DNA of 64,000 nucleotides from Micrasema longulum (GCA_022494885.1 JAGVSM010002402.1:62001-126000), one strand, 5' to 3'. Positions 43,447-53,787 are shown, counted from the first letter of the stretch. Translations and numbers: made by a program. The notes: generated by a model not told the origin, from the sequence alone.

Positions 43447-44172
43447 ACGTTATTAATCAATTTTGCAATATTGTTTATTTCGAATCAATTTATTTATTTT
43501 ATACAAAAATACAGTCAACAATAATTAAATTTCATAATAAAAATAAGGTTAAAAGGCAGATTTATACTACATTGCCAATATTGTAATACTTCTGGAAATC
43601 TGAAAACAATTAAAAATATATTTTTAAATATTATTGTCCGATTTTAAAACCACAGAAATTTTATTTATCTTTATCTATCTTTTATATATCTTTTTATTTT
43701 ATCTTTTATCTAGTTTGGTGTATTATTTTAATTTTATAAAGATTTTTTTGAGGAATTCCATTTAATAGTTTACCTTATATGAATATAATATGTTAAGTTC
43801 GTACCAACGTCAAAAAAATGGTACCCACATGTTTATTCGACCAATTAGCATTACCTTTCCGGGGTCCATTATGAAAGTGCTTCAAAGATGGTGAAGTTGA
43901 GAATTGGTCAAATAAACAAACGAAAATGTACTGGATTGAATCCCTTTCAAAATGCCAGCAAGAAGTGCTATTGATACACGGCATAACAAATCAAAAAATC
44001 TACCAATGACTGAAAAACTTTTACAATATATTTAGGTACTATTTTTAATTAGTACAAGAAGTTGTCTTTATCAATATTTTAAAATATATGAGATAGCTCT
44101 AAGTTGTAGCAGAGTGGTATTTGAACCTTATGTGGTTGACTTTACTTCAGATCATCATAATTGTTTCCTTCC
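43447..44172. other. No gene seen
   Basis: Nothing recognisable. Confidence 0.4.
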
Positions 44173-44174
44173 CG

Positions 44175-44325
44175 CACTTCATGGTACATAAGGCACTGCA
44201 TGCTGAAGAAAAGGTGATCAGTCTTACGCTTCAGGTGCCAGTCTAGAAACTATAAATATTTTAGTCTAAAAACACCTTTTTGGCAGGCAAACGCGCTGAC
44301 AATCACACCACGAGGCCTACAATTT
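44175..44325 (-). mobile_element. SINE-A copy 11, internal deletion
   Basis: In reverse it keeps CCTCGTGGTGTGATTGTCAG CGCG and TTTGCCTGCC, but box B is deleted. The 3' body then follows: CTAGACTGGCACCTGAAGCG, TAAGACTGATCACC and GCAGTGCCTTATGTACCATG. Confidence 0.75.
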
Positions 44326-44454
44326 TTTTCACATACCTGAATCAAAAGTTGAGAAGGTTCAAAAGTAAGGATTTGGAGGACCTACGCAGTGTCCAATCAA
44401 TATTTTTGTGTGATCAATATTTTTTAATAATCTATTTACATTGCTGAGTTTTTT

Positions 44455-44765
44455 TTGTCCGCGGTCCGCGGTCCAAGCTCACCTTAAGACCGGAGGCCTG
44501 TGTGTTGTATCAACAATATAATTGGTCCAGACTCAATCTGCCCCCTCTCCCTACCCGACCCCCTCCCCTAACCACACGGGCCCGTGCCTCGGGCGAACTG
44601 CGTACCATCGCATCGCCTTCTACCTTTACCTGCTCCGAACGAATCCAGTTAAAGAAACCAAACTTATAATTTTACGGGAATTTACGATCGTTATAGACAC
44701 AAGCGAGCCGCGGGCACGAGAAAACGCACCGCCTGATGCAAACAATTCTCACCACGGGATAAAAA
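44455..44765. other. C-rich island of unknown origin
   Basis: Begins with the tandem CCGCGGT CCGCGGT and contains CCCCCTCTCCCTACCCGACC, then ACGGGCCCGTGCCTCGGGCG. GC content is far above the surroundings for about 300 bp. A 92-residue plus-strand frame (44522-44800) crosses it with no recognisable motif. It matches none of the repeat families here. It could be a decayed unrelated insertion or a CpG-rich regulatory patch. I cannot decide. Confidence 0.45.
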
Positions 44766-44861
44766 AATATTTAAAAAAAAAACACAATATCAGGTCATAA
44801 GCCACACATTTCCTTCTCAAAAAAAATCCCTATCTTTCTTGAAATCTTTTTGTGAAAAAAC

Positions 44862-45105
44862 AACGTTAAGGAATTTGAAGAAACTATGACCTGTCGTTGT
44901 CAGTCTAAAGCGATCACGCTACACGCTGTGCAATATTTACCAATGTGTCTATAAGTAAATTTAAACGCTAGTATTTCTCAATTTTTTTCATTTGTTGATT
45001 TTCGAGAAATTACAAGCCGAAATCTTTTGTGATGTGAGCAAGATTCATTAGAATTATTTCACCTGCTAGGCGATGCATAAAAATGTAAATACTTGTTTGA
45101 CGTCA
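44862..45105 (+). mobile_element. TIR-E element fragment, decayed internal part
   Basis: CTATGACCTGTCGTTGTC, CACGCTGTGCAATATTTACC, TTTGTTGATTTTCGAGAAAT, TGTGATGTGAGCAAGATTCA TTAG and ATTATTTCACCTGCTAGGC in family order. Confidence 0.65.
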
Positions 45106-45184
45106 ATTGAGTTTGAGTTAAGCTGTTTTATTTCCAGGAATACAAAGTCTAGAAGAATTGTAAAATACCTAATGGATGTTTGAA

Positions 45185-45302
45185 CACGCGAAAAATGGTT
45201 AATATTACAAAGCATTTAAATTGACTACATATTTGTGAATTCCGACTACGTCCATATTCCTATTTTGAAAAAAATCTTCATCTCTGTTGAATCAGCTTGT
45301 AG
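45185..45302 (-). mobile_element. TIR-E element fragment, left part, strongly decayed
   Basis: In reverse it starts with CAACAGAGATGAAGATTTTT and GGAATATGGACGTAGTCGGA. The later blocks are poor. It lies directly before SINE-B copy 2. Confidence 0.45.
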
Positions 45303-45304
45303 AA

Positions 45305-45482
45305 CCGTGGCTTTAACTAGTATTGTGGACTCGCGAATCAAAGGTCTGAGGTTCATACCTCTCTCTACTACAACTTTATTCCCATGTTCTAGTAGTGGGT
45401 TATTTACGACTCGTTGAAAATGGCCACCAAAATTGAAATATTTGGGTAAGTCGTAAGAACTCAAATGTTCCTTTAAAATAAA
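45305..45482 (+). mobile_element. SINE-B copy 2
   Basis: Decayed head GGCTTTAACTAGTATTGTGG ACTCGCG and box B region GAGGTTCATACCTC, then the well-kept body GTGGGTTATTTACGACTCGT TG, AATATTTGGGTAAGTCGTAA G. Confidence 0.75.
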
Positions 45483-45496
45483 GTACACGAATAAAA

Positions 45497-45738
45497 AATA
45501 GTCTCGTGGTATAATGGTGAGCGTTTGCCTTCCATGCAAGAATGTTTATGTTTTATAATTGTATTTATTTTTAAAGGTGTGTTTACACAAGAATATTCCG
45601 TGGGCCCAGAACTGGGACCTGAAGCGTAAAACTGATGTACAAAAATGGTCAACATACGCTGCGGTTGGTGTTACAATCCAGTGCCCTATGCACCATTAGG
45701 CTCTCATTTCATTTTCTCTAAAAGGGAACAATGCATTA
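45497..45738 (+). mobile_element. SINE-A copy 12
   Basis: GTCTCGTGGTATAATGGTGA GCG and TTGCCTTCCATGCAAGAATG with box B deleted, then AGAACTGGGACCTGAAGCGT, CATACGCTGCGGTTGGTG and CAGTGCCCTATGCACCATTA GGC. It starts 15 bp after SINE-B copy 2, in the same orientation. Confidence 0.8.
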
Positions 45739-46148
45739 AACATTATTACTAACGCATCATTTTTTGTCTTCGTGCCTTTCTTTAACGTCAGTAAGCTTCG
45801 GGTCGAACTACACAACGATTGGCATCATCAAAATTCAATGCTCTTGTACGCTAATGGGTTTATCGTATAGTGTGTTTAAGTTACCTTTGTTTGACGTGAG
45901 CAAATTTGGTAGCTGTGTTTACATTGTGGAATCTTCTTGCCTCGAAGATGCACGGTGAAACTTGTTCTGTAAACTGTATTGTTTCTAGATTGAATCAATT
46001 AAATTTCTCGTTTACTAGCGTGTTTATTAAAACATTCCGGTACTCGGCGGATTGATTCTACCCATCATAATAGAAAAATGCAGGTATCAGGTATCAAATA
46101 TTCATATTTTTATTTTCATCTAATTAATCTTTAAGCAAGCAATTAGCC
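45739..46148. other. No gene seen
   Basis: A 64-residue frame at 45764-45958 has no recognisable motif. Confidence 0.4.
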
Positions 46149-46149
46149 T

Positions 46150-47450
46150 TTTGAACGCTGTTGGCAATATATATGGAAGAATACTGATTGAGAGAGTATG
46201 AAAAGTTACTACAGATAGAAGTGTGGGATACATAGAGCGGATTTATGATTAGAAGATAATATATGAATCATTTGCTTGACGAAAAGTGACAAAAAAGTTT
46301 CTTGCTAAAAACCAAAAACTTTTCTGCGCACTCGTTGATCTGTAAAAAGGGTTTGATAGAGTTGACAGAGAAAAATCATGGAAGGTATTATCGGAGTATG
46401 GATTGAGCGGAAATCTGACAAGGGCTATTGCTTCTCTGTATAAAGACAGCATATGTTAGGATAAATGGATCATATGCATCGTGGTTTGACATTCATTAAA
46501 AAATCAAACAGAAATGTGTGATGTCACCATGCATCGATGACTGTATGAAATAACTGAAAGGCTTAAGAATGGGAGCAAAAATAGGTGATTCAACTGTAAA
46601 TTGTCTTTTGTATGCTGATAATGCCGTGCTTCTTGCTAACAACAAAGAGGAACTGCAATCCTTGGTAACAAAGGTCTACGATGTATGCAAGGGAAGCGAT
46701 TTGCTAATGAATGTCAATAAATCGAATGTGATGGTTTTTGAAAGAAATGAAACTATGACCAAATGTGAAATCACTTTGAATGGGGTTATACTAAATCAGG
46801 TAGAGGAATTCGTGTTTCTGGGAAATATGTTTACTGGGGATGGAATGACTGAGAAATATATTAAAAGGAGAGTAAGTGCCACGAACAGAGTGAATGGTGC
46901 ACTTCAATCAACCTTAGCAAATAAATGTTTGTCGCAAGAGGTAAAATTAGTAGTTCACAATGGAGTCTTGGTCCCGACCTCGATATGTGGGAGCAAAGTA
47001 TGGACTTGAAAAAACGGGGATGGAAGTAGGCTAAATGCTCTCGAAATACGATCTTTCAGGCGAATGTGTGGTAAAACAATGTATGATAGATGCACAAATG
47101 TTGATATCCGTACATTATGCAAGGCTGAGATAAGCATTATCGACAAAATCAAGAAAGGAGCTCTGAGTTGGTTTGGACATGTAGAGCAAATGGACGGCGA
47201 AAGAACGGCTAAAAATATTCACGATGCAAATGTTGATGGATGCAGAAATAGAGGAAGACCGAGAAAGACATGGTATGACCAAATCCAACAAATACTTGAA
47301 TATGGACATGTTAAAAGTCGGAATAATCGGCGCGTGTGCATGAGAAGATGTATGAATGTAGAGGAAGCGAGATCTGTATGCAAAGATAGAGTGATGTGGC
47401 GTTCTATCCTCTCTGTCTACCCTTACGGGGAAACGGCGTGATGGTTTGTT
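46150..47450 (+). mobile_element. RTE-like LINE, reverse transcriptase 3' portion, copy 4 (longest)
   Basis: Fragments in changing frames follow the polymerase order. IYGRILIERV and FLAKNQKLFCALVDL-KGFDRVDRE (with a stop in place of the residue before KGFDRV; the catalytic Asp is in VDL) lead to WKVLSEYGLSGNLTRAIASL, then from 46569 MGAKIGDSTVNCLLYADNAV, CKGSDLLMNVNKSNVMVFER, VEEFVFLGNMFTGDG and LVVHNGVLVPTSICGSKVW, and after a shift RRMCGKTMYDRCTN, WFGHVEQMDGERT, GRPRKTWYDQI, MRRCMNVEEARSVCKDRV and WRSILSVYPYGETA with TGA at 47439-47441. The catalytic YADD has become YADN (46611-46622), which would abolish activity. The endonuclease half is absent. Confidence 0.9.
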
Positions 47451-47451
47451 G

Positions 47452-47645
47452 TTTATGTTATATTTAATCATAAAAAGATACATATTACAAAAACACAAAA
47501 AAACGTATCCAAGATAAGCGAATAGCCCTGTTTTGAGTTTGAATACAACATAATAGAAAGTGGAAACATGCATATTATTAAAGAATACTAAAAATAAAAA
47601 CCATTTCACAAACATAAATTTCAATAAACATTACTCTAAGATATT
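47452..47645. repeat. Repeat F copy 1
   Basis: Shares ATACATATTACAAAAA, ACGTATCC, AGCCCTG, ACAACATAATAGAAAGTGGA and CATGCATATTATTAAA with 51.18-51.33 kb. In both places it follows closely on a LINE 3' end. Confidence 0.65.
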
Positions 47646-48420
47646 ATTAGTAAATTACCCACTTTGAAAATTATACCTAATAAAATGTAATTGCAACACA
47701 TTATTGACTACTGATATATTGTAATAATTATTGTATGCATTTTAATTTTAAAGAAAATAACTATGTACATATTATTATTTCTTTATATAGACAATATATA
47801 AATTATGCATGACTTTAAAAATTACACCTCATACGTAATAGAAACATATTTTATGTATATTATACTATTGATAGATATTTTTTTCCGTTTTTTATGGTAA
47901 AAATACATTAAAATATATATATATATATATATTTTTTTTTTATTATCTTTTTGGTTTTTTTTACAATACATAAGAGGTAAATTTTTCATAATTATTAACT
48001 CGTTTCTTAATTAAGAAATTAACTAATTAAAATTAACTTTTAAAATATAGCTAGTTTTAAAACAAAATCAATTAAAAAATATTTTTGAATATTTATATTT
48101 TGGAGCTCTTTACGTTTAGCGGTAAATAAACCAATAAAAAAAATGGGTAATAAGTTGTACTGGACAAAGAAGGATTCATAATCCGTCTTTAATATTACCT
48201 AGTAAAAGTTCAATCGAAATAAATAAGTAAAATGTTTTTTAGTGTTTATCACTCTTAATTTTATATGTTCACTTGTGACCGGATTTCGTCGGGACCGACA
48301 TCGTCAAACTGCTTCTTTAAGTGGTGGATTATGTATTATTTTAATTAAATTTTACCTAAACTGCAAAATCTTTTTTTTTCTTTTAATCGAAATGCAAATA
48401 ATATCGCGGCGTAATTACTA
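47646..48420. other. No gene seen
   Basis: Very AT-rich, with a TA microsatellite at 47911-47932. Confidence 0.45.
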
Positions 48421-48426
48421 CGAGTA

Positions 48427-48507
48427 GGTAACTTCGAAATCAGGACTTTCGATTTAACCACTAAAAACTCTAAAAAAACGAAAATAAGTCCTGATTTTGA
48501 AGTTACC
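48427..48507. repeat. Stem-loop with 22-bp arms
   Basis: 48427-48448 and 48486-48507 are inverted copies with one mismatch in 22 (GGTAACTTCGAAATCAGGAC on the left), with a 37-nt loop. The pairing extends outward with a gap to CTAC/GTAG. It may be a very small MITE. Confidence 0.65.
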
Positions 48508-48654
48508 CAGTAGCTTAATCACAAATAACTATCGAAGTGCTTAAAAACATGATAAGCATTTGAGCGATCACAATGAACAATGAACATGCTTAAGCTACCG
48601 CAGTCATAAGTCAACGCGTGTGTAATCTCTAAGTCAACGCTTGTGTCGGTTTGT

Positions 48655-48760
48655 TTTTTGTTTTCCTCGTATAAAAATACAGTTCATTGGCGAAAAATCG
48701 GCGTTTACTTTAAAAAATAATACAATATATTGCATTTGCAAAATAGTAAGGAGTGTCGAA
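48655..48760. mobile_element. Pogo/Tigger-like internal fragment (tentative)
   Basis: ACAGTTCATTGGCGAAAAAT and CGGCGTTTACTTTAAA match the start of the 32.83-kb pogo-like end. The terminal repeat is absent. Confidence 0.4.
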
Positions 48761-49885
48761 AACAAAAAAGTGAAAATTAAATTACAATTATTACGACGTC
48801 GACTGCTTTTCTTGACATTTGGCTTGACAACTGCTGGCTAAATGCAATAAATAGCATGATAAATAGTAAACAAATAAATGAAAATAGCAGTTTTGGAATA
48901 TTTTCCATATTTATACCGGTGAAGTTCAAATATGATTGCGCAGCAGGATTATACGTCGCGAAACGTAAATATAAATATTTTGACATTTAATATTAGGTGT
49001 TCACGGATGTTCCATTGTGATCGCGAATACGATAAACAATCATGGTGAGAAATTGTTAGCACGTCGCTTATTAGCACGTCACTAGATATTTATGATTGAG
49101 CTACAGTTATAGTAATTAAACCTCGATACATGCATACGTTTTATGTATATATATATTTTTTTAAATATGATTTTGTAATGCACGCTTAGTCGTTTTAAAA
49201 GAACAATACATATTCATTTGTCCGTAGAAGTAATTCTTTGGATACGTTACGTAGCGAGGCCTAGGTGTACTATGGTCTGTTTTTTTACTGTTTGTCCTAG
49301 AATAATGATAAATGATGATTCAGCCCGCGAGAATTTGAAGAAATATTTGTGGGCGCCACAAACATGTGTAACATTTTATCTCACACCACTTTGTAGTCGG
49401 ATTGTACGGTGGAATTAGCCCGTAGTATGGACCATTGACCGAGCAGATTGCGCGGTGTCAAATGACGGGAGATTCTACATTCTACACTCTGCATCCGGAA
49501 ATATAGAATACTCCACATAATCCAGGAAGTCCACGATTGGAAGACACCCGTGTTTCCTTTTCTAAGATTACACTTTTGCGTGATATCAAATAAAAGCACG
49601 TATTTATTTCAAACGTCTCAGAATACTAAGTCAATAATTTTAGGGCTTACTGACGCAGACAGCATCGGCATACCATTTTTTCATACTAATTTTTGACATA
49701 TGGTACAAATTCGGAACCTCTGGGATTTAGAGCGATTTGTTTACCGTAAATATTAAAATAAAAATGTTACCATTCTTCGAACACGTGTGTTCCTTTTTGG
49801 CTGTACCTAAATACATTTTTTTTAAATAATATAATATAAATTCGTATCGCAGTCAGCAGTCTTAGTTTACTTTTTTTGCGGGTTT
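48761..49885. other. No gene seen
   Basis: 49.2-49.6 kb has mixed composition and matches nothing else here. No domain recognised. Confidence 0.4.
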
Positions 49886-49887
49886 TG

Positions 49888-50412
49888 ATTGATTGGCTAA
49901 ATTAGCAGTTCATAATGGAGTTCTGGTACCAACCCTAATGTATGGAAGCGAAGCATGGAGTTGGAAGAAAAGGGACGAAAGTAGACTGAATGCTGTTGAA
50001 ATGCGATCCCTCAGGCGAATGTGCGGAAAAACAATGTATGATAGGTGCCCTAATGTCGAAATTAGAGCAGAATGCAAGGCTGAGTTAAGCATTATCGACA
50101 AAATTAAGAAAGGTCTTTGCGATGGTTCGGTCATGTGGAGCGAATGAATGATGAAAGAACGGCTAAAAAGATTTATGATGTGAATGTGTCTGGTTGTAGA
50201 AGTCGAGGAAGGCCGAGAAAGACATGGCATGATCAAGTACAACAAATTCTTGAAAGTGGTCATGTGAAAAGTCGGAATAATCGACGTGCGTGCATGAGAA
50301 GATGTATGAATGTGAAGGAAGCAAAGGAAGTGTGCCAGGACAGAGTGGTGTGGCGTTCTATCCTCTCTGCCTACCCCTCTGGGGAAATGGCGTGATGGTT
50401 AGTTAGTTACAA
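49888..50412 (+). mobile_element. RTE-like LINE 3' end, copy 5 (best preserved tail)
   Basis: A first frame from 49893 gives LAVHNGVLVPTLMYGSEAW, RLNAVEMRSLRRMCGKTMYD and SIIDKIKKG. One frameshift near 50115 leads to a second frame, WFGHVERMNDERTAKKIYDV, RGRPRKTWHDQVQQILESGH, NNRRACMRRCMNVKEAKEVC and WRSILSAYPSGEMA, with TGA at 50393-50395. Only TGG and then TTAG units follow, so the 3' UTR is almost absent, as in RTE-type LINEs. A single shift separates the two halves, suggesting a relatively young copy. It begins abruptly inside the coding region. Confidence 0.9.
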
Positions 50413-50590
50413 TATTTATAAACATCATATCATCTTTATATTCTAAATAGTTATATTTAGGAAAATGTTTTGTAATATTTTGGAGGCATCAAATTTGTAT
50501 CGCAGTCAAAAGTCAGCTGCTTCAATATTACATAAACATTTTATTTTTTTATATTATATTTGAACACATAATATATCAACAGAGGGTGTA
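50413..50590. other. No gene seen
   Basis: AT-rich spacer between two LINE tails. Confidence 0.4.
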
Positions 50591-50591
50591 A

Positions 50592-51052
50592 TACAAACTC
50601 TGTTGGCTTATGTATAAATCACCGCACAACTCTGCTCCGAAATATTTTAGGGAACTATGTATTCCAGATGAACTAACTGACAGGCGTCTTACGCTTAGGT
50701 CAGCTACGTCTACGGCGAGAGAAAAAGTTATTAAACCTCTACGCAAACAGCGCACTAAATTTAGTAAACGCGCATTTGCGGTCGCAGGCCGTACGGCATG
50801 GAATGCTCTCCCAGCAGAGGTGCGAGGCTGTGAGAGTAGAGTGATGTTTCGGAAAAAATTTAAAACCCACTTGTTCTCTAGATCATTTTAATAAATCCGT
50901 AGCATGTTATAGAAAAATAAGTTGTTTTAATGAAATTACAAATTTAAAAGCTTCAATTAAATTGATATCTTTATATAAGCTCTTTGTAAAGCGCACTTGA
51001 GGTATTATATTACGAAAATGGCACCGTATAAGTTATCCATAATAATTATATT
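50592..51052 (+). mobile_element. CR1/L2-like LINE 3' end, copy 2 with intact C-terminal frame
   Basis: An unbroken frame from about 50596 to 50891 reads CWLMYKSPHNSAPKYFREL, LTDRRLTLRSATSTARE, TKFSKRAFAVAGRTAWNALP and FRKKFKTHLFSRSF before a stop. This is the C terminus of the same broad LINE type as at 8.3 and 62.7 kb, with the FAVAGRxxWNxLP box and final F-x-KxLKTHLF segment, though its sequence differs enough to be another family. The tail at 50985-51035 has TTTGTAAAGCGCACTTGAGG and ATGGCACCGTATAAGTTATC, the known AGCGC..TGAG..GCGCTATA-type LINE end. The 5' part is missing. Confidence 0.85.
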
Positions 51053-51177
51053 TTTACTCGTTATATGTAGGAATTTGTATTTGAATGTACAAAATGCTGT
51101 ATTTAATTCTTACTTTATATATTTATCCATAAATCATACTTGTAAAAGCCCTCAGGGCGTTCATGTGTATTAAAAAA

Positions 51178-51330
51178 AAAGAATTCATACATATTACAAA
51201 AAAATAATAACGTATCCCTAACTCTATGCGATCAAGGGCTGAGTTGGGACACAACATAATGGAAAGTGGATGCATGCGTATTATTAAACAATACTGCAAA
51301 TAAATATATTACATAAATATAAATTTTAGA
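51178..51330. repeat. Repeat F copy 2
   Basis: ATACATATTACAAAAAAATA, ACGTATCCC, ACACAACATAATGGAAAGTG GATGCATGCG and TATTATTAAACAATACTG correspond to 47.47-47.60 kb. Confidence 0.65.
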
Positions 51331-51790
51331 AACATTTGAAAACAAAAAACATAATCACGATCAATTGAATTTAAAAAAATATGTAACATAATAATATAAT
51401 CATTAATATGACGTTGCCAATTATATTCACGTGTAACTAACATTTCCGTCTCAGTTTGGTCGTCTGGCGTTACATTAACCTTTAAATCTTTTTTTAATTT
51501 AGAATAAACAAATGTAAGAGACAAATACATATTTACATACAAGATACGTTGTCGTGATTCTTTTAGAAAACTGTTTAAACAAGTAAACATTTTGACACTG
51601 TCAATATGTTTATGAGAATATTATGTATGAGCGGAAAAAATTCTTCTCTTCCCAAAAATACAATATTATAATATTTAAAATAAGAATACATTGACAATTG
51701 ACACAACATCTACATAATGTAGGTCAAGTTATGTTAGCGGATCATTACTTGAACTAACTGACATTTTAAAGGTGAAGTAAACTTAACTGA
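51331..51790. other. No gene seen
   Basis: AT-rich. A 93-residue minus-strand frame at 51309-51590 has no motif. Confidence 0.4.
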
Positions 51791-51794
51791 ACTC

Positions 51795-51995
51795 AAGCTT
51801 ATTTGTGAGTTTTTTGTGTTTTTATTATGTTTCATACGTATTTGAAATTTTGATTCAATTATGTTTAATAAGACATGTTTTAAAATTATATACAATGTCT
51901 CCCTCCACACGGGAGACCCCAGTGAGGACATTATCTTTAATGTAAAAAAGTCATTCATAAATTGTAAAAGAACAAATTAATAAACAAATAAATGC
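51795..51995 (+). mobile_element. LINE 3' UTR (tail only)
   Basis: Ends CAATGTCTCCCTCCACACGG GAGACCCCAGTGAGGAC and AATAAACAAATAAAT. The GTCTCCC / GGGAGAC pair forms a stem-loop. A similar end block follows the LINE at 3.66 kb. Confidence 0.5.
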
Positions 51996-52835
51996 TTAAA
52001 TTACATTTCTGTAATCAGTATAATCCAAAAACCTTTTTTTCTGAATCTTTGTGTACAAATCATTAATATTCATTGAAAAAAAATGAGAAAAAAATATTGA
52101 ATAAAAAAGTTTTCCCATTTTTTAAGTGAGTTTATTAAAACCGCAATAAATGGCAGGGTATTGTATACCTTTTCCGATAAAATACTAAATATGTCTTAAA
52201 TATATAAAATATAAATTTTAACTATTAGGTATATATAAAGCACGCTTTGTGAAAAGGCTCATTACATATAAATATTCAAATTCAAATTTAAAGATATTAA
52301 ATGTAAAAATAACTTAGTTACATCATTCCAAAATTAAACATTGAAATTAAAAGGGGTGAATCCTGTTTTTAAAAGTATTTCAATTGTTAATAAAAATATT
52401 ATCCACGCGGTAAGATTCCATTATCTAATCCTCCATTTTGTGAATGCATAATATATGCTAGACATTGTAAGAAAGAGTAGTAATATTTGTAAACATTCAC
52501 CTCTGTAAAGAATTTCAGTTCGCAAAGAGCTCCGTAACTAATTATAAGTTCCACTAAGTCACCTTACAATACCTGAGAAAATGTATTAAGGTACAAAATA
52601 TTACAAGATAATGGCGTGGTCGGCTTCTTTACGGCCCCTTTACGAGCGAAGATAGATTTGAAGGAATAAAGATTGATTGAAAATAATAAATGAGGCTCTC
52701 CTCTTGCTAGTTCCAAAAATTAAAGAATAATTTTCTCATTAATTAACTTTTTGGCCAGAAAATAAGTAGGAATTTAATAGATACACGATTTTTAACGAGT
52801 ACGCTAATTAATAAGTACGTTATATATATCAGCAT
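51996..52835. other. No gene seen
   Basis: AT-rich with nothing recognisable. Confidence 0.4.
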
Positions 52836-52837
52836 TT

Positions 52838-53145
52838 TTATTGCGACAGAGAGAAAACATATTTTTGAGAAAGGGAATATACAAGTCTTGGCATTTATAG
52901 GGATTATGACTAGTCATTAACTGGTTTAAGTAGTCATTTCACACACTCTTTATCCACATTTCCTTAACTCTTCCATCTGTTGACTTTTGTGAAGCATAAG
53001 ATCTGTGGATGAGATTCATTCGGCTGAATTATTTCACCTACAAAACAACCCCTGAAAACACTTATCCATTTTATATCAGTTAGTCAAATCGACAATGTAT
53101 TGAGCGTGTCCAAATGTTTGCAGACATGCTGGAAATCTACTCAAA
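52838..53145 (+). mobile_element. TIR-E element, body plus an oppositely oriented terminus
   Basis: The body 52838-53065 is well preserved: GGGAATATACAAGTCTTGGC, ATTTATAGGGATTATGA, CTGGTTTAAGTAGTC, TTTCCTTAACTCTTCCATCT, GTTGACTTTTGTGAAG, GATGAGATTCATTCGGCTGA and ATTATTTCACCTAC. At 53090-53145 comes TTGAGCGTGTCCAAATGTTT GCAGAC, which is a left-end sequence where the right end would be expected. Confidence 0.75.
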
Positions 53146-53368
53146 AATGCCTTACCTTTTTGTTACAATAAATTGAGATCATAAATACTTACTCCCTGCA
53201 CTCCCCAAATCCAGCTTGTCCGCAAACATTAAAAAGGCTTAAAACACTCTTGACTATCAGCACTGTTTACACTGTGGTAGAAAACATAATTTATTTATCG
53301 TTCTGTTTACAATTCATCCATCTTCAGGTGGTTGAGGAATACAATGTTGTTTGTATATACAAAAATCG
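53146..53368. other. No gene seen
   Basis: Nothing recognisable. Confidence 0.35.
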
Positions 53369-53369
53369 T

Positions 53370-53705
53370 GGGCAAACGTTTTCGACTCGATGAATTCTCT
53401 CAGGTAAAAATCCTTTAAAAAAGGATTCGAGTGGAGATAAGTTCACCTCGTTGTGTAGTGGTTAGAGCGTCCGCCTTCCATGCTGAGATCCCGGGTTCGA
53501 TTCCTGGCAGGGGGGTGTCAAAATTGGTTTTTAGGATGGTTTTAAACTGCAATATTTTATTATTCCTGGACTGGCATCTGAAGCGGAAAGCTTAAACCTA
53601 AACCTTACTCTCTTAATATAAAATGCATGGTAAGAAACGCTATGATCGGAGTACAGATGCACTGCCTTAAGAACCACAAGGTGCAGATAAGAGAAAAATG
53701 ATGAA
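53370..53705 (+). mobile_element. SINE-A copy 13 (best preserved; reference copy)
   Basis: The head shows box A TGTGTAGTGGTTAGAGCG and box B CGGGTTCGATTCCTGGC. An anticodon-like TCC and a fully paired CCGGG/CCTGG T-arm suggest a tRNA-Gly-like origin, but the acceptor stem is imperfect. The leader (53380-53440) has AACGTTTTCGACTCGATG, CTCTCAGGTAAAAATCC and GATTCGAGTGGAGATAAG. The 3' body has TTTTAAACTGCAATATTTTA, TTCCTGGACTGGCATCTGAA and CACTGCCTTAAGAACCACAA. RNA polymerase III would transcribe it from the internal boxes, and a LINE enzyme would copy it. Confidence 0.9.
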
Positions 53706-53787
53706 GTAAATATTTAGAAATTTGCGTTTTGCGAAAGTTTTTAACCGTTAATACTAAATACAATTTCGTACAAGCATTTCTACTACT

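Noticed and set aside
44522..44800. 92-residue frame over the C-rich island
   Set aside because: Openness is explained by low AT content, where stop codons are rare. No motif or partner supports a gene.
47115..47624. 169-residue minus-strand frame
   Set aside because: It runs antisense through the end of the RTE-like LINE and repeat F.
53448..53520. Possible functional tRNA genes at SINE heads (also 4659, 12655, 39310, 63345)
   Set aside because: Boxes A and B and the T-arm are present, but acceptor or anticodon stems do not pair properly, and each head is followed by a shared SINE body found in other copies.
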